Of a stretch of 17,696 bases of DNA, positions 7,862 through 14,554 are shown piece after piece (position 1 is the stretch's first letter; each line of letters begins with the position of its first letter). Position numbers and translations under genes: made by a program. The DNA lies in contig NZ_BAABDD010000053.1 in NCBI RefSeq assembly GCF_039539445.1, forward strand, positions 1 through 17,696, written 5' to 3'. The notes under the pieces are model-generated. The model had not been told where the DNA came from, made no database searches, and saw only the letters and a program-made list of their open reading frames with translations. Origin of the DNA: Salinactinospora qingdaonensis (GTDB lineage: Bacteria; Actinomycetota; Actinomycetes; Streptosporangiales; Streptosporangiaceae).

Positions 7862-7876
7862 CGACCCTAGGGTCGT
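7861..7876. promoter_or_regulatory. Perfect 16-bp palindrome
   Basis: ACGACCCTAGGGTCGT reads the same on both strands. As RNA it could fold as a 6-bp stem with a CTAG loop, but no T-tract follows, so it would be a weak terminator. As DNA it is a symmetrical protein-binding site. It directly abuts the stop codon of the 31-codon candidate ORF. Confidence 0.5.
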
Positions 7877-8002
7877 ACCTCAACATCAACATCCAACTCA
7901 TCGCCATATACCACCGTTCCAGCCCAGCCTGAACGACACTTCAACCCCCTCGACCTCGCCCCCTCTCGTTAGATTCGCTGCCTCCCATACGACTGTCCTT
8001 CC

Positions 8003-8162
8003 GGAGCAGGAGAAAGACATAGCCTGATACGAAGAAACAGTGGACCAAGCAGAAGCATGCCATACCATTCTGACCTGCGACGTTGCGCCACCGGCGGACT
8101 GCTGCAAAACAGCACCCCCTCAGCCGCCCAAGAGGCTTCGCGACCTGCGACTTTACTCTCGG
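8003..8162 (+). promoter_or_regulatory. CRISPR leader (copy 2)
   Basis: This is a diverged duplicate of the leader at 118-278. The order of blocks is conserved, with small indels between them, and the last 28 nt up to and including the first base of the repeat (8136-8163) are identical. The best-conserved part is next to the repeat, where the integration machinery reads the leader. Its divergence in the distal half suggests an old duplication and not an assembly artefact. It is followed by one repeat only. Confidence 0.85.
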
Positions 8163-8192
8163 GTCGCTCATCACCCCTGGAGGGGTCGCAAC
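8163..8192 (+). CRISPR. Solitary CRISPR repeat, no spacers
   Basis: This single 30-nt repeat, starting GTCGCTCATC and ending GGGGTCGCAAC, directly follows the second leader. Compared with the array at 279-646 it lacks one T near the start and has G for T in the 3' half. The hairpin core is ACCCCT-GG-AGGGGT, symmetrical here but imperfect in the array. No second repeat follows within the next 300 nt at any plausible spacer distance. It is either an unexpanded array able to take its first spacer or what is left after deletion of the spacers. Confidence 0.85.
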
Positions 8193-8204
8193 CCGTTGAA
8201 GGCA

Positions 8205-8342
8205 TCAAAGATATTGGCCAACTCGGGACCAAGCCGCAGGCGAGGCGATGTGGTTGCGCCAGGTATAGGCGATCTCAGTGCTGCTCACCCAGGTCGCATA
8301 CCACGCCCACGGCGCTGCATCCCGCCTCGCCAGGTCCGACAC
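8205..8342 (-). pseudogene. Trp-rich coding relic or small ORF, unrecognised
   Basis: The minus strand holds an open frame from just after a TAA at 8394-8396 to a TGA at 8207-8205. It has strongly coding-like codons and an unusual composition: six Trp codons downstream of the GTG, with segments AAPWAWYATWVSS and IAYTWRNHIASP. The only conventional start is GTG 8342, giving 45 residues without a ribosome binding site. Translation can be followed upstream of it (HRGTPPEFRHNK), which suggests the truncated 3' end of a longer gene. It ends 12 nt from the solitary CRISPR repeat. I do not recognise the family. Confidence 0.4.
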
Positions 8343-8481
8343 TTTGTTGTGCCGAAACTCGGGTGGGGTTCCACGATGTCCGACGACGGCCCATTATTCG
8401 AAGGCATATGGCGTCAGAGTCCAGGAACCCGGATCCATGGAATGCGGGAGCCACCCCAGATGACGGAAAAAGACGTGAACT

Positions 8482-9006
8482 CTAAGGGGTTTGTCCGTTG
8501 TGTAGATATACGGGGCTTTTCGACTCACGCGCAGTAAGGGCGGCTTGGGTGCGGCGCCAGACGTAGTCGCGTAGCCGATCTTGGGCTTGCGGAGTGGGGA
8601 GGAAAGCGGCTGCGGTGAGTTCGTCGTCGGTGGGCTGGATGGTAGCCGCTTGCTCGGTGGTAAGAGTGCCACCGTCGAAGACGAATACGAGCAGGTCGTC
8701 CCAGGGGCCGTGCGGGGCGACCCAGTCCACGCACAGCAACCTCAGGGGCTTGATGTCGAGGCCGAGTTCTTCCCGTAGCTCGCGACGAGCGGCATCGACG
8801 GGGGGCTCGTTTGCCTCGACCATTCCCCCAGGGATGTCCCAGCCGGGTTTGTAGGCCGGATCGACGAGGAGGAGATGGCCGGCACTGTCATGGAGGATGA
8901 CCTGAGCCGCGACCCGTTTTCGAGGCTGGGTGCGGTTGCCTTCCGCCAGGTGGGCATACCAGGCGTTAGGGTCGCGCTGGTAGAGGGGCTGCTCGTTGGG
9001 ACTCAT
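8482..9006 (-). CDS. NUDIX hydrolase
   Basis: This is a 174-residue protein with a complete Nudix box at residues 61-83: G61, E67, then REL-R-EELGL with R75, E76, E79, E80 and G82 in canonical spacing (GX5EX7REUXEEXGU). It should hydrolyse a nucleoside diphosphate linked to another moiety, using Mg2+. The substrate is open; small actinobacterial members are often annotated as 8-oxo-dGTP or ADP-ribose type, but nothing here decides. The start ATG at 9006 overlaps the TGA of an upstream 38-codon frame (ATGA), which is probably its translation partner because the gene lacks a good ribosome binding site of its own. The last roughly 30 residues lie beyond the usual domain end. Confidence 0.93.
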   Translation of the reverse strand: MSPNEQPLYQRDPNAWYAHLAEGNRTQPRKRVAAQVILHDSAGHLLLVDPAYKPGWDIPGGMVEANEPPVDAARRELREELGLDIKPLRLLCVDWVAPHGPWDDLLVFVFDGGTLTTEQAATIQPTDDELTAAAFLPTPQAQDRLRDYVWRRTQAALTARESKSPVYLHNGQTP

Positions 9007-9119
9007 GGTCTATCCGTATCCCGCCGGGTGGTCAGCCAGTGATACATCTCGGTGGGCTGGGTCAGGGTTTGGCGCAACCGGGGCAGCGCCGCACCCACCA
9101 TGCGGTTGGTGGAGTTCAT
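9003..9119 (-). CDS. 38-residue small protein, coupled to the NUDIX gene
   Basis: The ATG at 9119 opens 38 codons whose TGA (9005-9003) overlaps the NUDIX start as ATGA. The peptide begins MNSTNRMVGAALPRLRQTL and contains TQPTEMYHWLTTRRDT. Third positions are GC-rich (AAC TCC ACC AAC CGC ATG GTG), unlike random sequence. No strong Shine-Dalgarno sequence precedes it. The exact stop/start overlap and host-like codon use argue for a real small gene, basic and probably cytoplasmic. I do not recognise a family. It shares a 74-nt divergent promoter gap with the phosphotransferase gene. Confidence 0.5.
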   Translation of the reverse strand: MNSTNRMVGAALPRLRQTLTQPTEMYHWLTTRRDTDRP

Positions 9120-9193
9120 CAAGCTGGAGTGACGGTACGTTGGCGATCGCCTGGAATATCTTGGGAGCGAAGTCTGTGAGGATGGCGGGATAG

Positions 9194-10099
9194 TTGACTG
9201 GCCGTGACCCAGCCCTCTCAGGGCACTCTGCGGCTTCTGCCGAGCGAGTAGCACGTGCTGTATGTCAAGGTGAAGGGTTTGATTCGACCGATCTGCGGCT
9301 GCTGGGCCCAGTAGGTGAGAACGCGAGTTTTGCCCTTCCCAAAGAACGCATCGTGTTGCGCATAACCTCAGTTGAGAACTACGCACGGGTCTCCCAGGAG
9401 GTGCGCGTCGCTCAATGGCTCGCCCTCGAAAACTTCCCTGCTGTACGACCGGTTCGCCCCGATCTCATCGCTCGGGACGGGTGGGTCGTAAGCCTATGGG
9501 AAGAGATCCCGAACGCTTCTATAGCCTCGACGCGCGATCTCGGGAACCTCCTTCGGCATCTGCATGCGCTTGCCGCTCCGACTGAGGTGGAACTGCCGAG
9601 GCTGGAGCCGCTGGCCGGTGTTGAAAAATATCTACAGCAAGCCCAGGGGGTGGAGCCTGCCGACCGTGCCTTTCTTATCCGCCGTCTCGGCGAACTCCGC
9701 CAAGCCTTCACCGAGTTGGACTTCGCGTTGACGCCAGGACCGGTTCATGGCGATGCGCACCGTAAGAATGTTCTGCGCGGCGGCGATGGACGTGTGGTCA
9801 TGCTGGATCTGGAACGGGTTTCCACAGGCCCGAGGGAGTGGGACCTGATCGTAGCGGCCACGTATGCTCACCTGGGCTGGTACTCGTACGACGAGTACGC
9901 TGCTTTTGTTACGGCTTACGGTTCCGACATCCGTGACTGGCCGGACTATACGACGCTACTGGAGATCCGCAAGCTGCGGATGACAGCGTGGCTATGTGCC
10001 CGGACCGGACGCGAACCGCGGCTTCGCGCTGAAGCAGCAAACCGAATCGCTACCCTCCGCGATCCCACATTGCCGCACAATTGGACACCGGGCGTGTGA
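9194..10099 (+). CDS. APH-family phosphotransferase
   Basis: This is a 301-residue kinase-like protein of the aminoglycoside/choline phosphotransferase family. The catalytic loop is VHGDAHRKNV (H185, catalytic D187, N192) and the metal-binding Asp is D205 in VVMLDLE. An N-lobe nucleotide region (about 40-105) ends in VVSLWEEI, as usual. The protein may phosphorylate a small molecule; resistance cannot be claimed from the fold alone, because many actinobacterial members act on metabolites. The start is TTG 9194, preceded by a weak GGCGGGA; no ATG or GTG fits better in frame. It is divergent from the small ORF/NUDIX pair, and its stop is one base from the stop of the convergent XRE gene. Confidence 0.88.
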   Translation: MTGRDPALSGHSAASAERVARAVCQGEGFDSTDLRLLGPVGENASFALPKERIVLRITSVENYARVSQEVRVAQWLALENFPAVRPVRPDLIARDGWVVSLWEEIPNASIASTRDLGNLLRHLHALAAPTEVELPRLEPLAGVEKYLQQAQGVEPADRAFLIRRLGELRQAFTELDFALTPGPVHGDAHRKNVLRGGDGRVVMLDLERVSTGPREWDLIVAATYAHLGWYSYDEYAAFVTAYGSDIRDWPDYTTLLEIRKLRMTAWLCARTGREPRLRAEAANRIATLRDPTLPHNWTPGV

Positions 10100-10100
10100 C

Positions 10101-11639
10101 TCAGGCAAGGACCGAGAGTCCAGTCTTGGAAAGTGCTTGGGAACGAAACTCTTGTACAGCGGTTGTTTTGGTGTAGGGCGTCAATCGCTCATTGAATTGG
10201 CGAACGTAGGCGTGGACGCGGGCTGAACGTAAAGTTCCTGCGTCGTTCAGCGCTTTCTCTGCGAGTGCGCATGCACGTTCGACATCCTGCTTCCAAGGCT
10301 CTCCGATGAGGTGCGAGCTAGCCAGGATAAGACCAGCGAAAGTACGGCTACGCCGATACTCCTGCCGTGTCAGCGTGGTGGCCCTATGAGCGTGATCGGC
10401 AGCCGTCCGTGCGCGGCCGAGATCATGGAAGCAGTGAGCAAATTCGTCGTGGACTTCTGCCTCATCAAAGTAGTCAAGCCATTCAGGCTCCTCAGAGCCG
10501 CGCTTTCCGAACCCCTGCTCCATCTCCGTTAAAGCAACCGTGCACTCACGTTCCTCTCCAAGGGAGGCAAGGCCGCGAGCCTCCATTGCCGAGTACATCG
10601 CATAGACGCCTGGTGTCACCGCTTTTCCAGTTCCTGCCTTGGCCGAACGAGCGAAATCGACTGCACTTCGATAATCGCCGAGGAAGTTCGCTTGGTGGCT
10701 CATCAGCGCAAGCGCCTTACCGGCCAAGGCGGCGTCCGAGGCCAGATGAGCGAAGTTCAACGCCTGCATAAAATACCTGCGGGCGAGTCCGTGTAAAGCC
10801 GCGTCGTAGGCCATTGCGCCAACTTTGTAGGAAAAATGGGATGTCGCTGCGAACAGCTCGCTTCCCATTGCGGTGGTGTAATTCCCCCGTAGCAGAGGAA
10901 CGACTTCGCTATGCAGATACTGCACAGCAGTCGAGCGTGCATGCCCTCCGCCGAATTCGTGATCCAGCGCCTCGAACAGATGGCAAGCGCGTCGAACAGC
11001 AGCCACGTCGTCTGCGCTTACGGTTATCTTTTCCGAGGATGAAAGACCGAGGAGCGCGGGTGGGGCTACCAGCCAACGCAAGACCGGTGCTGTGATCTCC
11101 TCAGCAGAGACAGGTGCATGACGGATCTCCGCATCATTGGTGACATCCGTCTGCCACAGCGCCTGGGCGTTTCCCAGCGACTCCCTCAAGTCGCCATGAG
11201 TGAAAGACAGCGACAACGCACGATCGTAAAGAGAGCGCGTGCCAGCATTTGAAAAGTTTGCCGAGGAGTTCAAGTCGACTCCAGCGCCATCGGATGACGG
11301 TGTCGACCGGATCGCCTCGCCGGCGTTGGGACGAGCGACAACTGTTTCGCTGTCTTCCCAGGGCCGAGGCAGGAGCCCCAGGAAATGGCCGGGGATTCTG
11401 AGGCCGTCGGCGATCTGGAGGATCTTGTCGTGGCTGGTGATCGACCCGCGTCCGCGTGCCAGAACTCCCACCCGTTCGGGCTTGATCTCACAGGACTCCG
11501 CGATCGCGCTGTAGCTGATCCCGCCCCACTTGCGGGCCAGGGCGAACACGCGGCCGAAGTCCCTGCGTGACAGGGCATCCTGCACGTCGCTACGCCGCAA
11601 GACGCGGTCAGGCAGCGCAGCCCGAGGAGAGTAGCTCAC
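10101..11639 (-). CDS. XRE-type helix-turn-helix regulator with TPR-like C-terminal region
   Basis: This is a 512-residue protein. The N-terminal HTH is at about 15-80 (DFGRVFALARKWGGISYSAI, then IKPERVGVLARGRGSITSHD), followed by a linker and a long helical region (about 130-500) with TPR-like motifs (ARRYFMQALNFAHLASDAAL, CALAEKALNDAG). It is a cytoplasmic transcription regulator of the same architecture as the one at 6212-7624, but the sequences are not close. The start GTG at 11639 has AAAGGA 6 nt upstream; the in-frame extension to 11714 lacks a binding site. The gene is divergent from the P450 operon at 11917, sharing a 277-bp gap with a palindrome at 11766-11780, so it probably controls that operon. 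Confidence 0.85.
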   Translation of the reverse strand: MSYSPRAALPDRVLRRSDVQDALSRRDFGRVFALARKWGGISYSAIAESCEIKPERVGVLARGRGSITSHDKILQIADGLRIPGHFLGLLPRPWEDSETVVARPNAGEAIRSTPSSDGAGVDLNSSANFSNAGTRSLYDRALSLSFTHGDLRESLGNAQALWQTDVTNDAEIRHAPVSAEEITAPVLRWLVAPPALLGLSSSEKITVSADDVAAVRRACHLFEALDHEFGGGHARSTAVQYLHSEVVPLLRGNYTTAMGSELFAATSHFSYKVGAMAYDAALHGLARRYFMQALNFAHLASDAALAGKALALMSHQANFLGDYRSAVDFARSAKAGTGKAVTPGVYAMYSAMEARGLASLGEERECTVALTEMEQGFGKRGSEEPEWLDYFDEAEVHDEFAHCFHDLGRARTAADHAHRATTLTRQEYRRSRTFAGLILASSHLIGEPWKQDVERACALAEKALNDAGTLRSARVHAYVRQFNERLTPYTKTTAVQEFRSQALSKTGLSVLA

Positions 11640-11765
11640 TGGACATCCTTTATCGCCATCGCGGCACTGCAGCGTGTGCTTCGGTAGGCCCGCCGAGGAA
11701 ACGCGGCTGTTCATAGATTGTCTCGCAGCCGCCGTTCAACGGGGGCACATAACTTTCGGTGAGCC

Positions 11766-11780
11766 TACCCATTATGGGTA
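11766..11780. promoter_or_regulatory. 15-nt inverted repeat in the divergent promoter gap
   Basis: TACCCATTATGGGTA is a perfect 7-bp inverted repeat around one T. It lies between the XRE-TPR gene (start 11639, minus) and the CYP157-type P450 gene (start 11917, plus). A TATAGC hexamer overlaps its right end (11779-11784) and could be a rightward -10 box, though no convincing -35 is seen. A likely operator for the adjacent regulator, by position. Confidence 0.5.
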
Positions 11781-11916
11781 TAGCCGATGTGGGCAAGACC
11801 CACGCACACCTGCTTCGTGACGATTGCAGCGTGGAAACAACACGCATCCTCTCCTTCCCTGTCTCGCTCGTTTCCGTCCTCCCACAAGCATTCATGCCGT
11901 TGGAAGGACACCGGTG

Positions 11917-13329
11917 ATGGCGTCCCATAGGGCAGAGCCTGCCATGGGTATGGCGCCGTCGTTACGTGACTCCGCTGTGGCGCTCTACGGTGACGGGCTC
12001 ACCACGGAGTTGCCGGTGGCACTGGAGGAACTTCGGCAACAGTTCGGGGAGCTGGCGCCGGTGGAGATCGCGCCGGGGGTGGCGGCGTGGGTGGTGCTCA
12101 GCTACAACCTCAACCAGCGGGTGCTGCGAGATCCGGCGCGATTTCCCCGAGATCCGCGACGCTGGCGGGAAGCTCGGGAGGGGCGGGCCACCCCTGAGGC
12201 CGTGCCAGGGCCGTTCTGGTATTTCCGCAACGCGCTGGCCTCGGACGAGCCTGACCACAGCCGCTACCGGGCGGTCATCGTCGACGCGCTGACGGCGATC
12301 ACGGCATCGGGGGCACGCCTGGCGGTTCGAGAGATCGCCACGGAGCTGCTGGCCGCACACGCGCCGACCGGACGAGCCGACCTGATCGCCGACTATGCCT
12401 TCCGGCTCCCGCTACTGCTGCTCAACCGCTACTTCGGCCTGGCCGGCGATCAGGGCGAGGAGCTGGTCGGTTTGATGCGGCAGGTGTGGGACGGCAGGCG
12501 ATCTGCCGAACAAGCCCGGCTGGGGTTGTTCAACTACGCCCAAGCGGTCACCGCCCAACGGCGTGGCCTTCCGGGAACAGACATCGTCTCGCGCATGGTC
12601 GCCCATCCCAACGGGCTCGACGACGAGGAAGTGGCCCACCAGCTCATCCTGGTCATCTCCGCAGCGCATGACCCGCTGATGAACCTCATCGCCAACGCAT
12701 CGCACACTCTGTTGACGGATCGGGAGTTTCGTTCCAGCGTTGCCGGAGCCCGCACCCGCGTCGAGGACGCCATCGACGTGGTGCTATGGCGCTGTCCGCC
12801 GATCACGCTCTTGCCGGGCCGGTATGCGGCAGCCGACATGGTGCTGGAAGGTGCGCGGCTGCGCGAAGGCGACTGCCTGATCCCAGGCTATGGCCCGACC
12901 CATGCCGACCCACGGGTGTCCCCGCAGGCGAGCCCGAGCGGCCTGTCCGGTCACCGGGCGCATTTGGCGTTCGGCACCGGCCCACACCAGTGTCCCGCCC
13001 GCAACCTGGCCCGCCAGATCGGCATCGACGCCGTCGAGGCGCTACTGAGCCTGCTACCCGACCTGGATCTCGCGGTAGCCCCGCACACGCTGACGTGGCG
13101 GCGCTCGCCTTTTGCCCATGGGCTGGAACGCCTGCCCGTCACCTTCAGCCCCACCACGATCGACACCCCTGGCACCGCCCCGCTGCACACGACTGGAGCG
13201 ACGTCATGGCCCCACGCCCCGACCCAATCATCCTCACCCCTGGACGCCCCCACGCACAGGCACGCGAACTCCACGCGGCGGGGCCGCTGGCGCGCGTGGT
13301 GCTCGAAGGTCTGGAGGTTTGGGCGCTGA
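11917..13329 (+). CDS. CYP157-type cytochrome P450 lacking ExxR
   Basis: This is a 470-residue P450-fold protein. The heme-ligand loop FGTGPHQCPARNLA is intact (C359). The K-helix has DVVLW (287-291) where other P450s have ExxR, and the I-helix reads SAAHDPL (248-254) with no acid-Thr pair. Loss of ExxR with an xxxLW replacement is the known mark of the CYP157 family, which is found beside CYP154 genes in actinobacterial conservons. The start is ATG 11917 or the adjacent GTG 11914; GGAAGGA at 11902-11908 serves either. The P450 core ends near residue 411. The remaining tail lacks fold features, and from residue 430 it is read in another frame of the next gene, a 124-nt overlap. Confidence 0.88.
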   Translation: MASHRAEPAMGMAPSLRDSAVALYGDGLTTELPVALEELRQQFGELAPVEIAPGVAAWVVLSYNLNQRVLRDPARFPRDPRRWREAREGRATPEAVPGPFWYFRNALASDEPDHSRYRAVIVDALTAITASGARLAVREIATELLAAHAPTGRADLIADYAFRLPLLLLNRYFGLAGDQGEELVGLMRQVWDGRRSAEQARLGLFNYAQAVTAQRRGLPGTDIVSRMVAHPNGLDDEEVAHQLILVISAAHDPLMNLIANASHTLLTDREFRSSVAGARTRVEDAIDVVLWRCPPITLLPGRYAAADMVLEGARLREGDCLIPGYGPTHADPRVSPQASPSGLSGHRAHLAFGTGPHQCPARNLARQIGIDAVEALLSLLPDLDLAVAPHTLTWRRSPFAHGLERLPVTFSPTTIDTPGTAPLHTTGATSWPHAPTQSSSPLDAPTHRHANSTRRGRWRAWCSKVWRFGR

Positions 13330-14423
13330 CCCACGACGCCGAACTCCGCGCCGCGCTGACCGACCGCCGATTTCGCCGTAACTGGCGTACGTGGAAAGAC
13401 CTGACCGACGGAACCGTGCCAGCCGATCACCCGGTAGCGGCGATGGTGCGCCTGGACAACATGCTCACCGCCGACGGCTCCGACCACCGTCGTCTGCGCG
13501 GCCTGATCTCCCAGGGCTTCACCCCTGCACGGATCGAGGCTCTACGCCCCGGCATCGAGGTGCGGGTCCAGCACCTGCAGGAGGAAATCGCGGACATGAC
13601 AGGGCCAGTGGACCTGAAGAGGGACTTCGCCTACCCACTGTCGTTGAGCGTCTTCAGCGACCTGTTCGGGCTCCCGCCCACCGACTACGGCCAACTCCAC
13701 ACCATGGTCGACGCCGCCTTCGCCCTCGCTTCGTCTGAGGAGGTGCGGGCGATGCGCGCCCAGGTCGACGCCTACCTGGACGAACTCATCGCCACCAAGC
13801 AGAACCGCCCTGGCCCCGACCTGGTCTCGGCCCTGATCGCCGCCCGCCAAGCCGGTGAGCGACTGAGCACACACGAGCTGCGCGACACCCTGTGGCTGTT
13901 GATCACCGCCGGGTTCGAGACCACCGCCTCAGCACTCGCCAACGGCATCGAAGCGTTGCTGGCCTCCCCCGACCAACTCGCACGGCTACGCAATGGCGCA
14001 TTCCAATGGCCGGTAGCGGTGGAGGAGGTCCTGCGCCAGGCCACCAGCGTCGCGGTGCTGCCGTTCCTGTTCGCTGGCGAAGACATCACCATAGCCGGGC
14101 ACACGATCACCACCGGCGAACCGGTGCTGCTGTGCTACCTGTCCGCCAACCGCGACCCGGCTCGCTACGGCCTCGAGGCCAACACCTTCGACCTCACCCA
14201 CTCACGTCCCCGCCACCTCGGTCTGGGCCACGGGCCCCACGTCTGCCTAGGCGCATCCCTGGCCCGTCTAGAGCTAGAGATCGCGCTCGCAGCACTGTTC
14301 ACCCGATTCCCCCGCCTCAAGCCCGCCAAGGACACAGCTCACACCACACGCATGCAATCGATATTCATCAACTCGCCAGCCACGCTCCCGGTTTTCCTCA
14401 ACGTCAAGCGTGATGCCACATGA
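13206..14423 (+). CDS. CYP154-type cytochrome P450
   Basis: This is a 405-residue canonical bacterial class I P450. It has DNMLTADGSDHRRLR (about 84-98, a CYP154 hallmark), the oxygen-activating I-helix AGFETT (235-240), K-helix E274-x-x-R277 (EEVLR), and the heme loop LGHGPHVCLG with C347. All residues needed for monooxygenation are present; redox partners are not encoded in the window. The start is ATG 13206, inside the 3' end of the upstream P450 frame. The TGA overlaps an ATG at 14420, which could couple it to the next gene. CYP157/CYP154 neighbours are the usual P450 pair of conservons, so the two probably act on one pathway. Confidence 0.92.
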   Translation: MAPRPDPIILTPGRPHAQARELHAAGPLARVVLEGLEVWALTHDAELRAALTDRRFRRNWRTWKDLTDGTVPADHPVAAMVRLDNMLTADGSDHRRLRGLISQGFTPARIEALRPGIEVRVQHLQEEIADMTGPVDLKRDFAYPLSLSVFSDLFGLPPTDYGQLHTMVDAAFALASSEEVRAMRAQVDAYLDELIATKQNRPGPDLVSALIAARQAGERLSTHELRDTLWLLITAGFETTASALANGIEALLASPDQLARLRNGAFQWPVAVEEVLRQATSVAVLPFLFAGEDITIAGHTITTGEPVLLCYLSANRDPARYGLEANTFDLTHSRPRHLGLGHGPHVCLGASLARLELEIALAALFTRFPRLKPAKDTAHTTRMQSIFINSPATLPVFLNVKRDAT

Positions 14424-14554
14424 CTCTGCGCCCCACACGAATACCTCCTGGGAACAGCCCCACCCTTAAGAGCTCTTTTCATTCCTGCCTCCACACCAGG
14501 TCCACCGAAAGTGTTGAAGCGCCCAACGAGCCCGAGCTTTGGAAAGCACTCCTG

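Noticed and set aside
7624..7932. 102-codon frame starting at TAATG on the regulator stop codon
   Set aside because: The stop/start overlap is attractive, but the translation has no fold or coding bias, and the 31-codon frame in another phase has a better ribosome binding site.
8279..8301. Possible second degenerate repeat downstream of the solitary repeat (GCTGCTCACCCAGGTCGCA)
   Set aside because: It needs a large internal deletion to align and falls within the Trp-rich coding-like frame.
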